NCBI RefSeq assembly: GCF_017591435.1
Contig: NC_059268.1
Coordinates: 4,555,981 to 4,619,980, forward strand
Reading direction: 5' to 3'
DNA: 64,000 bases
Origin: Portunus trituberculatus
Taxonomy: Eukaryota > Arthropoda > Malacostraca > Decapoda > Portunidae
The notes under the pieces were generated by a model. That model saw only the letters and a program-made list of their open reading frames with translations, was not told the DNA's origin and made no database searches. The first letter of the stretch is position 1. The number at the start of each line of letters is the position of its first letter. Position numbers and translations under genes: made by a program. Positions 22,622 through 32,870 of this stretch are shown here, in pieces.

Positions 22622-23343
22622 ATGTGCTCTCACAGAGAAGACTACAATAAAGAGAGATCAAATTATGCAAAGGCAGATTTTGAAAAGTTAAGAAAATTTT
22701 TTGCTGATATTGAATGGAGGAACATTATGAATGCAAGGACTATACAGGGGAAATATGAAATATTCCTACAGAAATATAATGAAGGAGTGAAGAAATACAT
22801 ACCTATTTATAGAGTAAAGAAAAATATACATGCTTGGTACAATACCAGAGGTATAGATGCTAAAAAGGCAAAAGATAAAGCTTGGAAGAAACTCAAAAAG
22901 AAGAAAAATGAAAATAACAGACAGCAGTATAAGGATGTAAGAAATTAATATATTACAGTAAGGAGAGAGGAAGAAAGAAACTTTGAGACAGATGTGAAAA
23001 AAAGCAAACATAAACCCAAGATTTTTTACAAATCTATAAATGGCAGGATGAAGACTACGGAAACAATACAGAAATTCATAAGAGTAGAGAAGACATACCA
23101 AACACCAAAGAAAATGAGTGAAATAATGAATGAGAGCTTCAAAACTGTGTTTACTGAAGAAGAGGATTTTGCAGAACCAAATAGGACATTGCATTGCTAA
23201 GGATTGCAGGATATCATGGCACGCACAAAGAAGATATTGGAACACTACTATATAATTTTGATGTCAGAAAAGCAATGGGGTCAGATGGTGTCTCACACTG
23301 GGCACTAAAAGAATGTAAAGAGCAGCTGTTAGATCCAATTTGA

Positions 23344-23566
23344 GAAACGCCGTGGTACAGTGGTACCATGCGTGCTTTGGGATCCTAGAGGTCTCCAAGC
23401 GCATGGGTTCGAATCCTGTCCACAGTCTGAGTGTAGGTTGGGCTTCCTCACTCGAGGCAACGGTTTCCTAGCGGGTGGGCTTTAAGATAGGAGGTACCCT
23501 AAAAAGTATCCCCTTTAGCCCAGAAATTCCCGTGAAAAGCCCACATGGTATAAAAAATTAAAAAAA
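23344..23566 (+). mobile_element. tRNA-derived SINE inside LINE A7
   Basis: The head looks like a tRNA: A box TGGTACAGTGG (23353-23363) and a perfect B box GGTTCGAATCC (23406-23416), spaced as in a tRNA. ATGGG-TTCGAAT-CCTGT forms a T-arm around the B box. A 150-nt unrelated body (TTGGGCTTCCTCACTCGAGG, CCCGTGAAAAGCCCACATGG) and an A-rich tail (AAAAAATTAAAAAAAAAG) follow. The A/B boxes are an internal RNA polymerase III promoter. Such SINEs move using a partner LINE. LINE A7 coding sequence is on both sides. No second copy was noticed in the window. Confidence 0.85.
23353..23416 (+). promoter_or_regulatory. RNA polymerase III internal promoter (A and B boxes) of the SINE
   Basis: A box at 23353-23363 and B box at 23406-23416, both matching the consensus (TRGYNNARNNG, GGTTCGANNCC). 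Confidence 0.8.
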
Positions 23567-24039
23567 AAGTTCATTAAAAGAAGGGAGAGTACCACTAGAA
23601 TGGAAGAGAGCCAACATAATGCAAATATTCAAAAGAGGCAAGTCAATTGAGCCATTAAATTACAGACTGGTGTCACTTACATGTGTTGTGGGGATGATAT
23701 GTGAAATTATTATCTAAGAAAATTGGGTTAGATATCTGGAAGAACAAGAAGTTATATTAAGTCCTCATTATACAGTACATATGCGTTCCTGAAAACCTTA
23801 CCGTAAATTGAAATTACCGTATACCGAACCCATTATAACATGTAATAATGGGGAAAGCACTCCAGCACGTCAAAATTCACCCCTACAGAAATGAAAATAC
23901 ATGAAAATAGTCATTAAAAAAAGTAAAGTACTGCACAAAAGAAATAAAAAAAAAAAGTTTTTATTTACCTTTCACTCGCCAGGTATTCTATCAGATGATG
24001 TCCCTCCCAAGGCTAAGGGACAGTAGGGATTTTAGCCCT

Positions 24040-24752
24040 TACTCATCTTCTGCTGAGTGAGCAAACAAGGATACGACGTCATCTGTACTGTCGGAAGCAG
24101 ATGCGGAAGGGACAGCTGTAGCAGGGTTGGCACGTTTCACTGGTTTGAATAAAGAGGGTATGGAGGAAGGGCCAGCTGTAGAACCGTCAGCAGCGGATGT
24201 GGAAAGGCCAGCTGTAGCAGGGTCGGCAGGTGTGACAGGGATGGCATGTCTGACTGGCTTGAAGAATCAGTTGATGGAGGACTGTTTTTTTTTTTTTTTT
24301 TTTTCATCATAGATTTCTTGATAAATCTTGACAATTTTCCCTACGTCCTGAACCCCTTTGCTACTCCTGGCAGGATTTGGGTCACTTTTCTTCAGGGTTT
24401 CCAGAGGTTTTTCAATACCACTGAGACATTCTCTAAGAGTTTTGATGTCCAGGCCACGCACAGGTTCTTCTTCCTTGTCTCCCTCTTTTTCTGCTTCCTG
24501 TGATGCCTTGTCTTGCTCTATAAGTTCATCATTTGAGAGATGTTCAGTATGGCTTTCCAAAAGATCTTGAACACCATCATCATCAACTTCATCGAGGCCA
24601 GCCCTTCTGATTGCACCGATGTCGTCTTCAGCGAAACCTAGGAAGTCATGCGCGCATTCTGGCCATACTTTATTCCACGCCAAGTTCATGGTAGACATCT
24701 TCACTTCGTCCCAAGATGACTTGATGTTATCTAAGGCGTGCTTGATGTTATA
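24040..24752 (-). pseudogene. Tigger-like transposase C-terminal part (downstream of the mariner insertion)
   Basis: The minus-strand frame reads NIKHALDNIKSSWDEVKMST, WNKVWPECAHDFLGF, EVDDDGVQDLLESHTEHLSN and DELIEQ. It is followed by an acidic stretch and, in another frame, a Ser/Ala-rich tail ending SAEDE before a stop near 24045. WxxxxPECxHDFxGF and ELLxSHxxELTNEELIE are conserved in the C-termini of Tigger (TIGD-like) transposases. An A/T run near 24283 breaks the frame. Confidence 0.8.
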
Positions 24753-26025
24753 CGAATGGGATTAAAAAAATACACAGAATTTTATCATTCTTTATTGATT
24801 TTACAATACAACTAATCTGTTTTTCAACATAGCCTCCGTCAAGGTCGATACACTTCTCCAGGCGGTGTTTCCATCCTTTTAGACCATTTTCAAAGAAATC
24901 TGCAGACCTCTTTGTGAGACATGCTTTTGCTGCGGTTTTAGCCTCAACAGTGCTATTAAAACGGACGCCTTTCAACTGTTCTTTGAGTTTTGGGAATAAA
25001 AATAAGTCAGACAGAGCTAGGTCTGGGCTATAAGGTGGATGTGGCAGTAATTCCCATCAAAATTCTCTGAAAACATCCTTTACAATGCGTGTAGAATGCA
25101 CTGGTGCATTGTCATGATGAAAGAGGATTTTGCGATGGAGTTTTCCTGGACGCTTTTTAGCCAATTCTACTCAGTTTCCTTAAAATTTCTACATAATAGG
25201 CTCCTGTGACAGTTTTTCGACCTTCTAAAAAGTCTATAAGCACAACTCCTTTAGAATCCCAAAAAACGGTTGCCATTACCTTGTTCACAGACCTCTCAGA
25301 TTTGAATTTAATTGGGCCAGATTATCCACGAGGGAGCCATTGTTTGGACTGTTGTTTTGTTTCAGGATCATATTGGTATACCCATGTTTCATCACCTCTT
25401 ATGATTCGACTGAAGAAGTTGTCTTCATCGGCTTCAATTTTGGTCAAAATCGCCGTTGACAATTCACTTCTGAAATTTAGCTGATCTGGGCGCAACGCTT
25501 TTGGGACCCATCGAGCCAAAAGCTTACTGAGGCCTAAATCTCCATGTAGAATCGAATGAGCTGAACCAACTGATATGCTCACAGTCTCAGCTATCTGATG
25601 AACTGTCAGTCTTCCATTTTCTTCGACTAGGCTCCTAACAGCATCAATGTTTTCACTACTTTTCGAGGTTGTTGGTCTGCCACGACCCTCATTATCTTCA
25701 ACAGCTTCTCTACCATCTCAAAATCTTTCAATCCATTTGTAAACGCAAGTTTTCTTTGGAGCATCATCCCCATAAACGTTCTGCAAAGCTTGAATGATCT
25801 CCGTTCCTTTCCAACCAAGTTATCTCAAAATCCTTACATTCCATGGGTCAAAAACCAACCTTTTTCAACTAGCTCCTGACTGCTTCGTTTCCAAGCAAAT
25901 AATGACTGGTAGCGACCAGAAGATAGCCAAGAGCATGCCCTTTCTGGCAGACATGTTCCAACATGTTTTATCCTGTTGGCACTTGGGACCTGGGAGCATT
26001 CCGCGTATTTTCTTAATCCCCTTCG
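24753..26025 (-). mobile_element. Tc1/mariner-class mariner element (1.27 kb), nested in the Tigger transposase gene
   Basis: Ends are inverted repeats: left CGAATGGGATTAAAAAAATA, right (reverse complement) CGAAGGGGATTAAGAAAATA, with TA at both borders (24751-24752, 26026-26027). The size is normal for mariner. The minus strand encodes a DD34D mariner transposase in broken frames. Confidence 0.9.
24760..26010 (-). pseudogene. Mariner transposase, decayed
   Basis: Read 5' to 3' on the minus strand: helix-turn-helix remnants, then SVGSAHSILHGDLGLSKLLA and RWVPKALRPDQ. First catalytic Asp in GDETWVYQYDPETKQQSKQW (about 25400), second in FWDSKGVVLIDFLEG (about 25270), third in HHDNAPVHSTRIVKD (about 25120). 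PHPPYSPDLALSDFFLFPKL and KGVRFNSTVEAKTAAKACL follow, ending near 24750. All three Asp residues are present with the DD34D layout, but an in-frame TAA after WLPRG (about 25326), a frameshift near 25170 and shifts near the N-terminus make it inactive. Confidence 0.88.
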
Positions 26026-26110
26026 TATGACTTCCACCATTCTCTGATAGTGGGCTTGCCAGGCCCATCTGTGCCCTTTATCAGTTGCTGCATGATTTGC
26101 TGCTGGTAGT
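26026..26110 (-). pseudogene. Tigger-like transposase segment upstream of the mariner insertion
   Basis: The minus strand reads QQLIKGTDGPGKPTIREWWK then SY and stops at the mariner border. On the far side the frame resumes with NIKHALDNIKSSW. Tigger proteins have a Trp-rich FWKxYNIxxAIxNI segment here, so the mariner sits within this motif. Confidence 0.7.
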
Positions 26111-28313
26111 AGGCTTTAAATGTTTGCCATAATTATTATGAATATATTTGTGTTTACAATAGACCCTTTAATATTACATTTATTCATCTAATTAGTAATG
26201 CATGTAAGTAATATGTAATGCAGTAAAAAAAAAAAAAAAAAAAAAAAACAGGTGGCAGAGGAAGAGATAATAGGCTCCAAGGATGGTCAAGTTAAAGTCA
26301 GTACTGTGAGTGGCAGGGAGGTTTGGCGTGGATGACGTCATTACCCCTGCTCCCCCGTGATGGGCCCTCTTGGATGACGAGCAGATAACGTATCTGTGAA
26401 TTTTTCTTACGGCATATTGAATCGAGGGTAGTAATTTCCAAATACCATAACTGCGAATTTACTGGATAAAGAACTACCATATAACGAGGACTTACTGTAT
26501 ATCGAACAGACAATTTGGGTTCAGGACAGGATGATCATGTGTGTCGAACTTATTAAGTTTCTACTCAAGAGTAATAGAAGGACTGGAGAGCAGAGAGGCT
26601 GGACATAGCATACTTGGACATAAAAATGGCTTTTGATAAAGTCCCTCATAACAGACCACTTTGGAAGTTAGAGAGCATAGGAGGGCTGAGAGGAACTTTT
26701 TTTTAGATAGGATAAGGGATTATTTAAAGGATAGAGAGATCAGAACCATGATCAGATACATACTCATCTTGGGGTATAGTAACAAGTAGAGTGCCACACG
26801 GGTCAGAGTTAACCCCAATGATGTTCAAGGTATATATAAATGACATAAAAAGTGGGAAAAACAGTTATATTAATTTGTTTGCTGATGCAAAATTCCTAAG
26901 AGTAATGAAAACCTGAGAGGACTTTTTGCTGCTGCAAGAAGATATAAACAAAATATATGAGTGGAGTAAGAAGTGGAAATTAGAGTTCAATGTCAAGAAA
27001 TGTCACATAATGGAATTGGGAAAGAGTAAGAGAAGACCGGTATGGAACTATCAGATGGGAGAGGAACAAATAATGAATACTGAGGAGGAAAAAGATCTGG
27101 GAGTGATTATACAGGAAAATCTGAACCCCAAAAAACACATAAGTAAGATAGTTGGATTAGCATATAAAATGTTGACTAATACTAGAGTGCCATTTCAATT
27201 CATGGACAAAGATATAATGAAATAATTATTACAAGCATGATGCATCCTAAGCTTGAATATGCAGCAGCGGTGTGGTCATCGAGCTCTAAAAAAGATATAA
27301 GAAGATTAGAATGGATCCAAAACACAGCTACAAAGATGGTGCCAGAACTAAAGGACCTAACATATGAAGAAAGGCTGAAGGAAATGGGACTGCCAACCTT
27401 ACAAGATAGAAGAGAACAAGGAGACCTAATAACAGTGTATAAAATAGTAAATAGCATTGAAAAAATGGACAAGGAAGACCTGGTGCTGGTGACAGAAGAA
27501 GGTAGAAGGACAAGAGGACATGTAGAGATTAGAATGAGGCAGTGTGTGAAGGATATTGGAAAATACAGTTTCCAACATAGAACGGTGGAAAGGTGGAATG
27601 GAATGAATGATGAAGTTGTTACAGCACATAATGTGCATAACTTTAAAGAAAAATTAGATAAATGGAGACATGGAGACAGGAAAATATAAGCCCTGCTAGA
27701 ACCCTGCACAATACAACTAGGTAAATACATAAAGAAATGCAAATGGAAGTGCTAAATTACATGGACAATATGTTAAAGAAGGACAGAGGAGTGCTACTTG
27801 TAGGAGAATTAAACAATAAGCATGTAAATTGGGAAGAGATGGATGTAAACTGTCACGATGGATGTTGGTAGAAATAAGTGTTAGAATTGGCAATGGTAAA
27901 TACATTGAACCAATGGGTGAAGCATTTATACAAGGTATAAAGGGGGAGAAGAACAATCTAAGCTGGATTTGGTATTCACAAAGATGTGCTTGGGTGGTGA
28001 TATGGGCCCTAATATGGGTACCACTATATATAAAATTGCCTGCACCACTAATGGGAGGAAGCTGAACAGCCCTTCCTATATATATTCTTCAAGTATACCT
28101 ACAGGTGCTATAGGCCACAATATAAAAAAAGATAAAAAATTTAATTATAGGATTAGAAAATTTTTAAATGTAATAAGGGACACAAACATAAAAGATGGAA
28201 TCACACTAGGACAAATTTCAAAAGACTAAGAAGTTACTTTGTAGTATTAGATAGAAGGAAACCATGGTAGGCAAGACAGTAAAAGAGAAGTATGGAATAT
28301 TCCAAGATAAGTA

Positions 28314-28657
28314 CAGGCAAATCCTGCATAATGAATGTTTACACAACGAATTTTCACCACAATGGATGTTTTGTTTTATTACCCTTAAATAACATAACGA
28401 GCACCAAATCCCGCTATAATGAAATTTTTATAGGGGAAATTTTGCCTGAGTTTGAAAATGTTGTTAAATCACCACCACCACTACCATCCACTGCCGCATC
28501 CAAATTCCATGTGTTCGGATTTTTTTTTTATTCTATTTTATTTTATTCATTCTTATTTAAAAAACTTTTTTTACTCATCCCAGGACCCCTTGCAACGAAT
28601 TTTCGCATAATGAACACTTTTTTTAACTTAACCCATTTGTTACGCAGGGTTTGCCTG
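28314..28657. mobile_element. Tigger-type MITE (344 bp) inside LINE A8
   Basis: Inverted ends CAGGCAAATCCTGCATAATG and (reverse complement) CAGGCAAACCCTGCGTAACA, with TA on both sides (28312-28313, 28658-28659). There is no coding capacity. LINE A8 coding sequence resumes directly after it. Confidence 0.85.
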
Positions 28658-29122
28658 TACAATGAAGGGGTAAAGAGATATGTTCCTGAGTACAGAGTAA
28701 AAGACAGCAAACACACATGGTATAAGGGTATATGTGCAAAAGCTAAGAAATGTAAGGATGCAGCTTGCAAAAAATTTAAGGATGCAATGAAATGAAGTAA
28801 ACAGATAGTAGTAGAAAGAGGCACACAATGAATATATTAGAAAAAGAAGGGAGGAGGAGAGAAATTTTTAAAAGGATGTATTGAAAAGATGTAAAGAGAA
28901 ACCCAAGCTTTCTAATAAGTATATAAATGGAAAAATGACAGAGACCATCAGAAAGTTAATTAAGGAAAATAGAACATATATAAAAAAAAAAAAAAAAAAA
29001 AAAGAGTGAACTTATGAACAAGAGCTTTAACTTTATTTAAATCAGTATTTAATGAAGAGGGAGATTTCATAGAACCAAACAACCAAGCAACACATGAAGG
29101 TTTAAGAAACATTTTGTGCATA

Positions 29123-29126
<4 letters not shown>

Positions 29127-29167
<41 letters not shown>
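29127..29167. repeat. Poly(A) run of about 40 inside LINE A8 coding sequence
   Basis: Lies between the codons for KQ and ISKLLEGVDVRKAMGPDG, so it is an expanded Lys-coding stretch rather than a LINE tail. Confidence 0.9.
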
Positions 29168-29169
<2 letters not shown>

Positions 29170-30450
29170 AGTAAACTACTAGAAGGGGTGGATGTCAGGA
29201 AGGCAATGGGGCCAGATGGAGTGTCAAGATGGACATTAAGAGAATGTAGAGAACAACTGGTGGAACCAATCTGGGATGTGATCAACAGCTCTCTGATGGA
29301 AGGAAAGGTACCAAGGGAATGAAACAGAGCAAATATAGTCTTGATATACAATGGAGGAAAAAAGACCATTGTCACTAACTAGTCCTGTGGAAAAGATCTG
29401 TTAAATTGTAATTACAGAAGAATGGTTAGAATATCTGGAGGAAAATGAAATAATAAATAACTCCCAATTCAGATTCAGGAAAGGAAGAACATGCATATAA
29501 CAAATTTACTAAGGTTTTATATAAGAGTAATAGATGAAGTACAAGGGAGAGATGGATAGGTTGACACAGTGTATTTGGACATTAAAAAGGCCTTTGATAG
29601 AGATGACAGACTACCTAACAGATAGAGAAATGAGGACAATGATGAGACACCCCATGTAGTTACAGCAGAGTCACTAGTGGCATACCACATGGTTCAGTGC
29701 TGGAACCAATTTTGTTTTGAGTATATATTAACAATATGCAAGAGGGTCTGAGTAATTACATAAATTTGTTTGCAGATGATGCAAAACTTTTCAGAGTAGT
29801 AAGGAACATTGAAGACTGTATGGAATTGCAGAAAGATATTAACAAGATCTGGAAATGGAGCCTAAGTGGAAATTAGAATTTAATACTAACAAATGCCATG
29901 TAATGGAAACAGGTAAAAGCTATAGAAGAGCTATGTGGGAATACAAAATGGGAGAAGAGATTATAATGAAAAGTAGTGAAAAAAGACCTGAGAGTGATTA
30001 TACAAGGCACCCTGACTCCAGAAAGACACATAAATGGGTCATTTGCTTCAACATACAGTGCACTAACATCAGGGTGACATTTCATTACATGGACAAAAGG
30101 ATGATGAAAAAGATCGTAACCCCTATGATAAGACCTAGACTAGAATAGGCAGCAGTGGTGTGGTCATCATACAAGCAGAAGGACATCAAGAAAATAGAAA
30201 GAATCCAAAGGACCATTACAAATATTGTAACAGAATTAAAGGATCAAACCTATGAAGAAAGACTGAAGGAAATGGAACTACCACTTTTGAAGGACAGATG
30301 AGAAAGAGATCTAATATCGATGTATAAGTTAGTAAACCATATGGAAAAGATAGGTAGACAAGACTTGGTATCACTGACAGAGGATAGAGGTAGACGAACA
30401 AGAAGACACTTCAAGAAGATCACGAAAAGTCAGTGTTCAAAAATATTAAA

Positions 30451-31148
30451 TTGTGGAGACATTCAAGTACCAGATATTATTTTGTGTACCAAGATTAACT
30501 TTTGTGTTTGAGTATTGTGAAGTCGGACTTCAAAGATGTTTGAGTATTGAGTCTTCATTGTACTGATATTGATGCCGATAGTGCTCATTTTACATCTTGA
30601 ATGACTTGGATAACTCTTCAAGTGACTAGCATAATGTAAGAGGTATCTTTGATATTTCTAGTCAATATACAAGATAAGTGACTTAATATTATTGAAGCAA
30701 AAGGCAAAAAACGCCTACCAGTGCACTCAGGATAGAACCTAAAGTGTTTAACTGATTTGATTCTGGCTTATTCAGATACAACTCATGTGGTGTTTATTCT
30801 ATGTATTAGCTAAGCTCACAGTTACTGCCTTGAATATGCTAAAAGCCATTGCAGTCATTGGCTACTTGACAGTTTTGTTCAAAACATAGTGTTCCTCCTG
30901 ATGTATAAGTGAAAGAATGACTCCTATCAACAACTCCTTAAAGAATGTTATCATACAGTCAATGATTAACCAAGGCATTAATGTGCAAAAAAGGGCAGAT
31001 GAAAAATTTCATTAGTATCTAATAAAGCTTTAAACGTTACTTAATGCTTTTAACAGTGAAGGATTACTTGAGAAATCTCAGTGATGGACATCAGGATTGC
31101 ACTACTGTTCACAAAGTGAAGTAGGTACACAGGATACACAATTCTTAC
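30451..31148. other. ERCC4 intron sequence, nothing recognised
   Basis: About 700 bp of AT-rich sequence between LINE A8 and the ERCC4 exon donor. No repeat, RNA gene or reading frame of note was seen. Confidence 0.5.
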
Positions 31149-31553
31149 CTTGACAGATTGTACTAGTGTCAATGGGGACAAAAATCGTCTTTCTGGGAGT
31201 CTTCCTTCTTCATCATCTTCCTTATCTGAAGCAAGGTCATCGCTGTCACTATGTGAAACAAAATTATACTGCTTTGTTAGTTGTGTGAGTGTCATCTCTT
31301 CCTTATTCATTTCAGATTCAGTTAGCTTCTGTTTCTTTATCTTTTTTCCTCCATCTTGAGATTGAACTTTTTGTTGACGTTGAGGGTGATCAGTTTTCTT
31401 CATATCTCTCTTTTGATATTTCTGCTTTCTGCCAGCAATGTTCTTTTTTACAGTGTCATTTGCAATGTTGTCAGGAGGACAGAAACCCAATTTTTGACCA
31501 ACAGTTTTGTAGAAAATTCGCTGAAGAACCACTTGAGAACCATGCACCAAGTA
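31149..31553 (-). CDS. ERCC4: ERCC4/XPF DNA repair endonuclease, internal exon (135 codons, linker region)
   Basis: This phase-0 exon of exactly 405 nt on the minus strand lies between acceptor TTTTTTGCAG and donor GTAAGAATT. It begins YLVHGSQVVLQRIFYKTVGQ, which matches the XPF segment ending the second helicase-like motif region (TLGAEAFLLRLYRKTFEKD in vertebrates). A Lys-rich stretch follows (KKIKKQKLTESEMNKEEMTL then TQLTKQ; vertebrates have KKKKRKLTLTQMV). Next comes an acidic segment (SDSDDLASDKEDDEEGRLPE), then RRFLSPLTLVQSVK joining the exon at 22259-22360. The Lys-rich patch may carry a nuclear localisation signal. No stop codons; the variable linker is as expected for this part of XPF. 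Confidence 0.88.
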
Positions 31554-31844
31554 CTGCAAAAAACTTTTTTAATAAAGACTGGAACATAAGCTTTTACACA
31601 AAACTAAACCAAAGATTGTTATTCTTGTCCCTTTAAAAGTAAGGAAAAAATAAATGTTTAGATTTCTTTTTTCTTTCCCTCTCTCTAAAAAGGGATACCA
31701 GCCAAAGATAGCAAAATTACAAGAAAAATAGTCATCAATAATGAAAGGATAAGTGTCACATGATGATAGGAATACAGAAGGAGAAAGAGACTTCAAGAAT
31801 TTATGAGAAAAAGATGAATGACAGAATACTGGTTAACTCTTGCA
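31554..31844. other. ERCC4 intron sequence with a short family C remnant
   Basis: Contains the acceptor tract of the exon. CTGGTTAACTCTTGCATTA at 31829-31847 matches a stretch near the 3' end of LINE C1 (13199) and C3 (40197), so a small eroded LINE C scrap is likely. Nothing else was seen. Confidence 0.4.
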
Positions 31845-31882
31845 TTAACCCCTTCCCAGCGGATCTATATATGACCATTTCG
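31845..31882. repeat. TATA-palindrome repeat, copy 2, first part
   Basis: TTAACCCCTTCCCAGCGG then ATCTATATATGACCATTTCG. It continues at 38424 after the DIRS element and at 41457 after a Tigger-like element. Confidence 0.65.
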
Positions 31883-31939
31883 AAAATGCGATGTTTGAGT
31901 TACCGAACTATTGTTCGAAAACATCTATTTTGAGTGAAG

Positions 31940-32228
31940 CAGCTCCAGTGCAGGTTTAGCTGTACTAACTGAGTGCACAATGTACTATGTGTAGTACTAC
32001 GCCTCAGGGTATCGCTGAAACATCTCATTAAAAAAATGAGGCCCCACGCACATAGGAAACACTACCTTCAAAATAGAATCAGCACAATAGCGCAGTAACC
32101 CCTACCTACAATCACAATAGCGCAGTCACCCCTACCAAAAGGAACCAAACCCCCATACCCGACCTCCCTACATCCCGTTTTCTATCTCTGGGAGGTCCCT
32201 CTCCTGATAAGAAGGCACTGTTCCATGT
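31940..32228. repeat. DIRS left inverted terminal repeat (289 bp)
   Basis: Reverse complement of 38120-38408 with few differences (GCACAATAGCGCAGTAACCC, CTGGGAGGTC and CCTGATAAGA shared). In this element's own sense it is the downstream repeat. Confidence 0.93.
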
Positions 32229-32303
32229 GAAGCGCGAGAACCGAATCTGGCGAAGGATGACCGGGGGAGGGAGCGAAGCGGAGGAAGAGGGCCCCGATCA
32301 CCC

Positions 32304-32405
32304 GCACTGGAGCTGCTTCACTCAAAATAGATGTTTTCGAACAATAGTTCGGTAACTCAAACATCGCATTTTGAGGTACAATCAGCTCCAGTGCGGGTTT
32401 AGCTG
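32304..32405. repeat. DIRS internal complementary region (ICR)
   Basis: 32304-32372 is the reverse complement of the left terminus (31883-31950). 32368-32405 is the reverse complement of the right terminus (38386-38423). The two parts are fused at CGCATTTTGAGG, sharing one ATTTT. This is the head-to-tail junction expected for the circular DNA intermediate of DIRS elements and serves as a splint in the accepted replication model. Confidence 0.92.
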
Positions 32406-32559
32406 CATCACAAGTGGAGGAAGGATCTGCCGCCAGACTATACTGAAAGGGAAGGGTACTGTAAACCTCTAACCTTGCAGAGTGAGGACGGTCAGAGAGA
32501 GCAGCATACCTGGACCGGTGTGTGGAGGACGGTCCGGTAGAGTTGAGGCAACCTTTGGG

Positions 32560-32870
32560 AGGGGTGAGGTCTGGTCCCGTTGGGTGAGCGCAGACCTCCC
32601 CCGAAGCTACCATCCCCCCTCTCAAAATCCGACCCATCGGGTCGGAGAAGGGGGTCCGGGAGGAGTAAGAGGGGCTCTGGAAGAGGCAAAGACTCCTTCT
32701 ACCGGAGGGTAGGGAAAGGGTCCCGCGTCGTTGCTGTGTAAGATGGGGGTGAGGTCCGGACCCGTAGGGTGGCCGACGACCTTTTCTGACGCTGTAATCC
32801 CCCCCTCCCCAACTCCGACCCGTCAGGTCGAAGAGGGGGGTCCGGGAGGCGGAGGAGGCCCTGCCATGAA
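32560..32870. repeat. Two imperfect GC-rich repeats of about 190 bp spacing in the DIRS non-coding region
   Basis: The blocks starting GGGGTGAGGTCTGGTCCC (about 32560) and GGGGTGAGGTCCGGACCC (about 32747) share TCCGACCCxTCxGGTCG and GGGGGTCCGGGAGG. The second ends at the end of the recombinase gene. Frames across them are not genes. Confidence 0.6.

Larger units (their letters stand above)
23755..26497 (-). mobile_element. Tigger/pogo-like DNA transposon, internally deleted, inserted in LINE A7 and split by a mariner
   Basis: Inverted ends: left TATTAAGTCCTCATTATACA, right (reverse complement) CAGTAAGTCCTCGTTATATG, with TA at both borders (23753-23754, 26498-26499). The minus strand holds the C-terminal third of a Tigger-type transposase. 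The DDE catalytic core is missing, so it depended on another copy for movement. A T run and an A run (26226-26248) lie inside. The LINE reads on at 26500 (CAATTTGGGTTCAGG). Confidence 0.82.
22622..27730 (+). mobile_element. LINE family A copy A7, 5'-truncated, interrupted by a SINE and a Tigger element
   Basis: LINE sequence lies at 22628-23343, 23567-23754 and 26498-27730. It starts in the segment between endonuclease and RT (NYAKADFEKLRKFFADIEWR), passes the pre-RT block (VRKAMGSDGVSHWALKECKE) and RT (NYRLVSLT, AFDKVPH-like at about 26630, FADAK at 26880). It then reaches the thumb (26926-27225) and the C-terminal domain (27237-27689, 150 aa open, MVPELKDLTYEERLKEMGLP to FKEKLDKWRHGD). It ends at ACTAGGTAAATACAT (27716-27730). 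The two interruptions rejoin the same reading logic on both sides. Confidence 0.85.
27731..30450 (+). mobile_element. LINE family A copy A8, truncated at both ends, interrupted by a MITE
   Basis: Starts directly at the tail of A7 in the endonuclease domain (LLVGELNNKHVNWEEM, corresponding to the GDFN motif) and continues through degenerate endonuclease. The linker is split by a MITE at 28314-28657 (KYGIFQDKY on the left, NEGVKRYVPEYRVKDSKHTW on the right). RT follows (DVRKAMGPDGVSRWTLRECR at 29190; FADDAKLF at 29775) with a deletion near 29600, then thumb and C-terminal domain to about 30450, without the GGTAAATACAC tail. Two A runs (28981-29003 and about 40 A at 29127-29167) have expanded inside coding sequence. 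Strongly decayed. Confidence 0.8.

Noticed and set aside
23344..23425. Genuine tRNA gene at the A/B boxes
   Set aside because: The cloverleaf outside the T-arm is poor and a SINE body with A-rich tail follows, so it is a tRNA-derived SINE, not a tRNA gene.
28333..28795. 167-aa plus-strand frame 28292-28795
   Set aside because: It starts in the MITE and ends in LINE A8; only the last third (NEGVKRYVPEYRVKD) is real LINE coding sequence.
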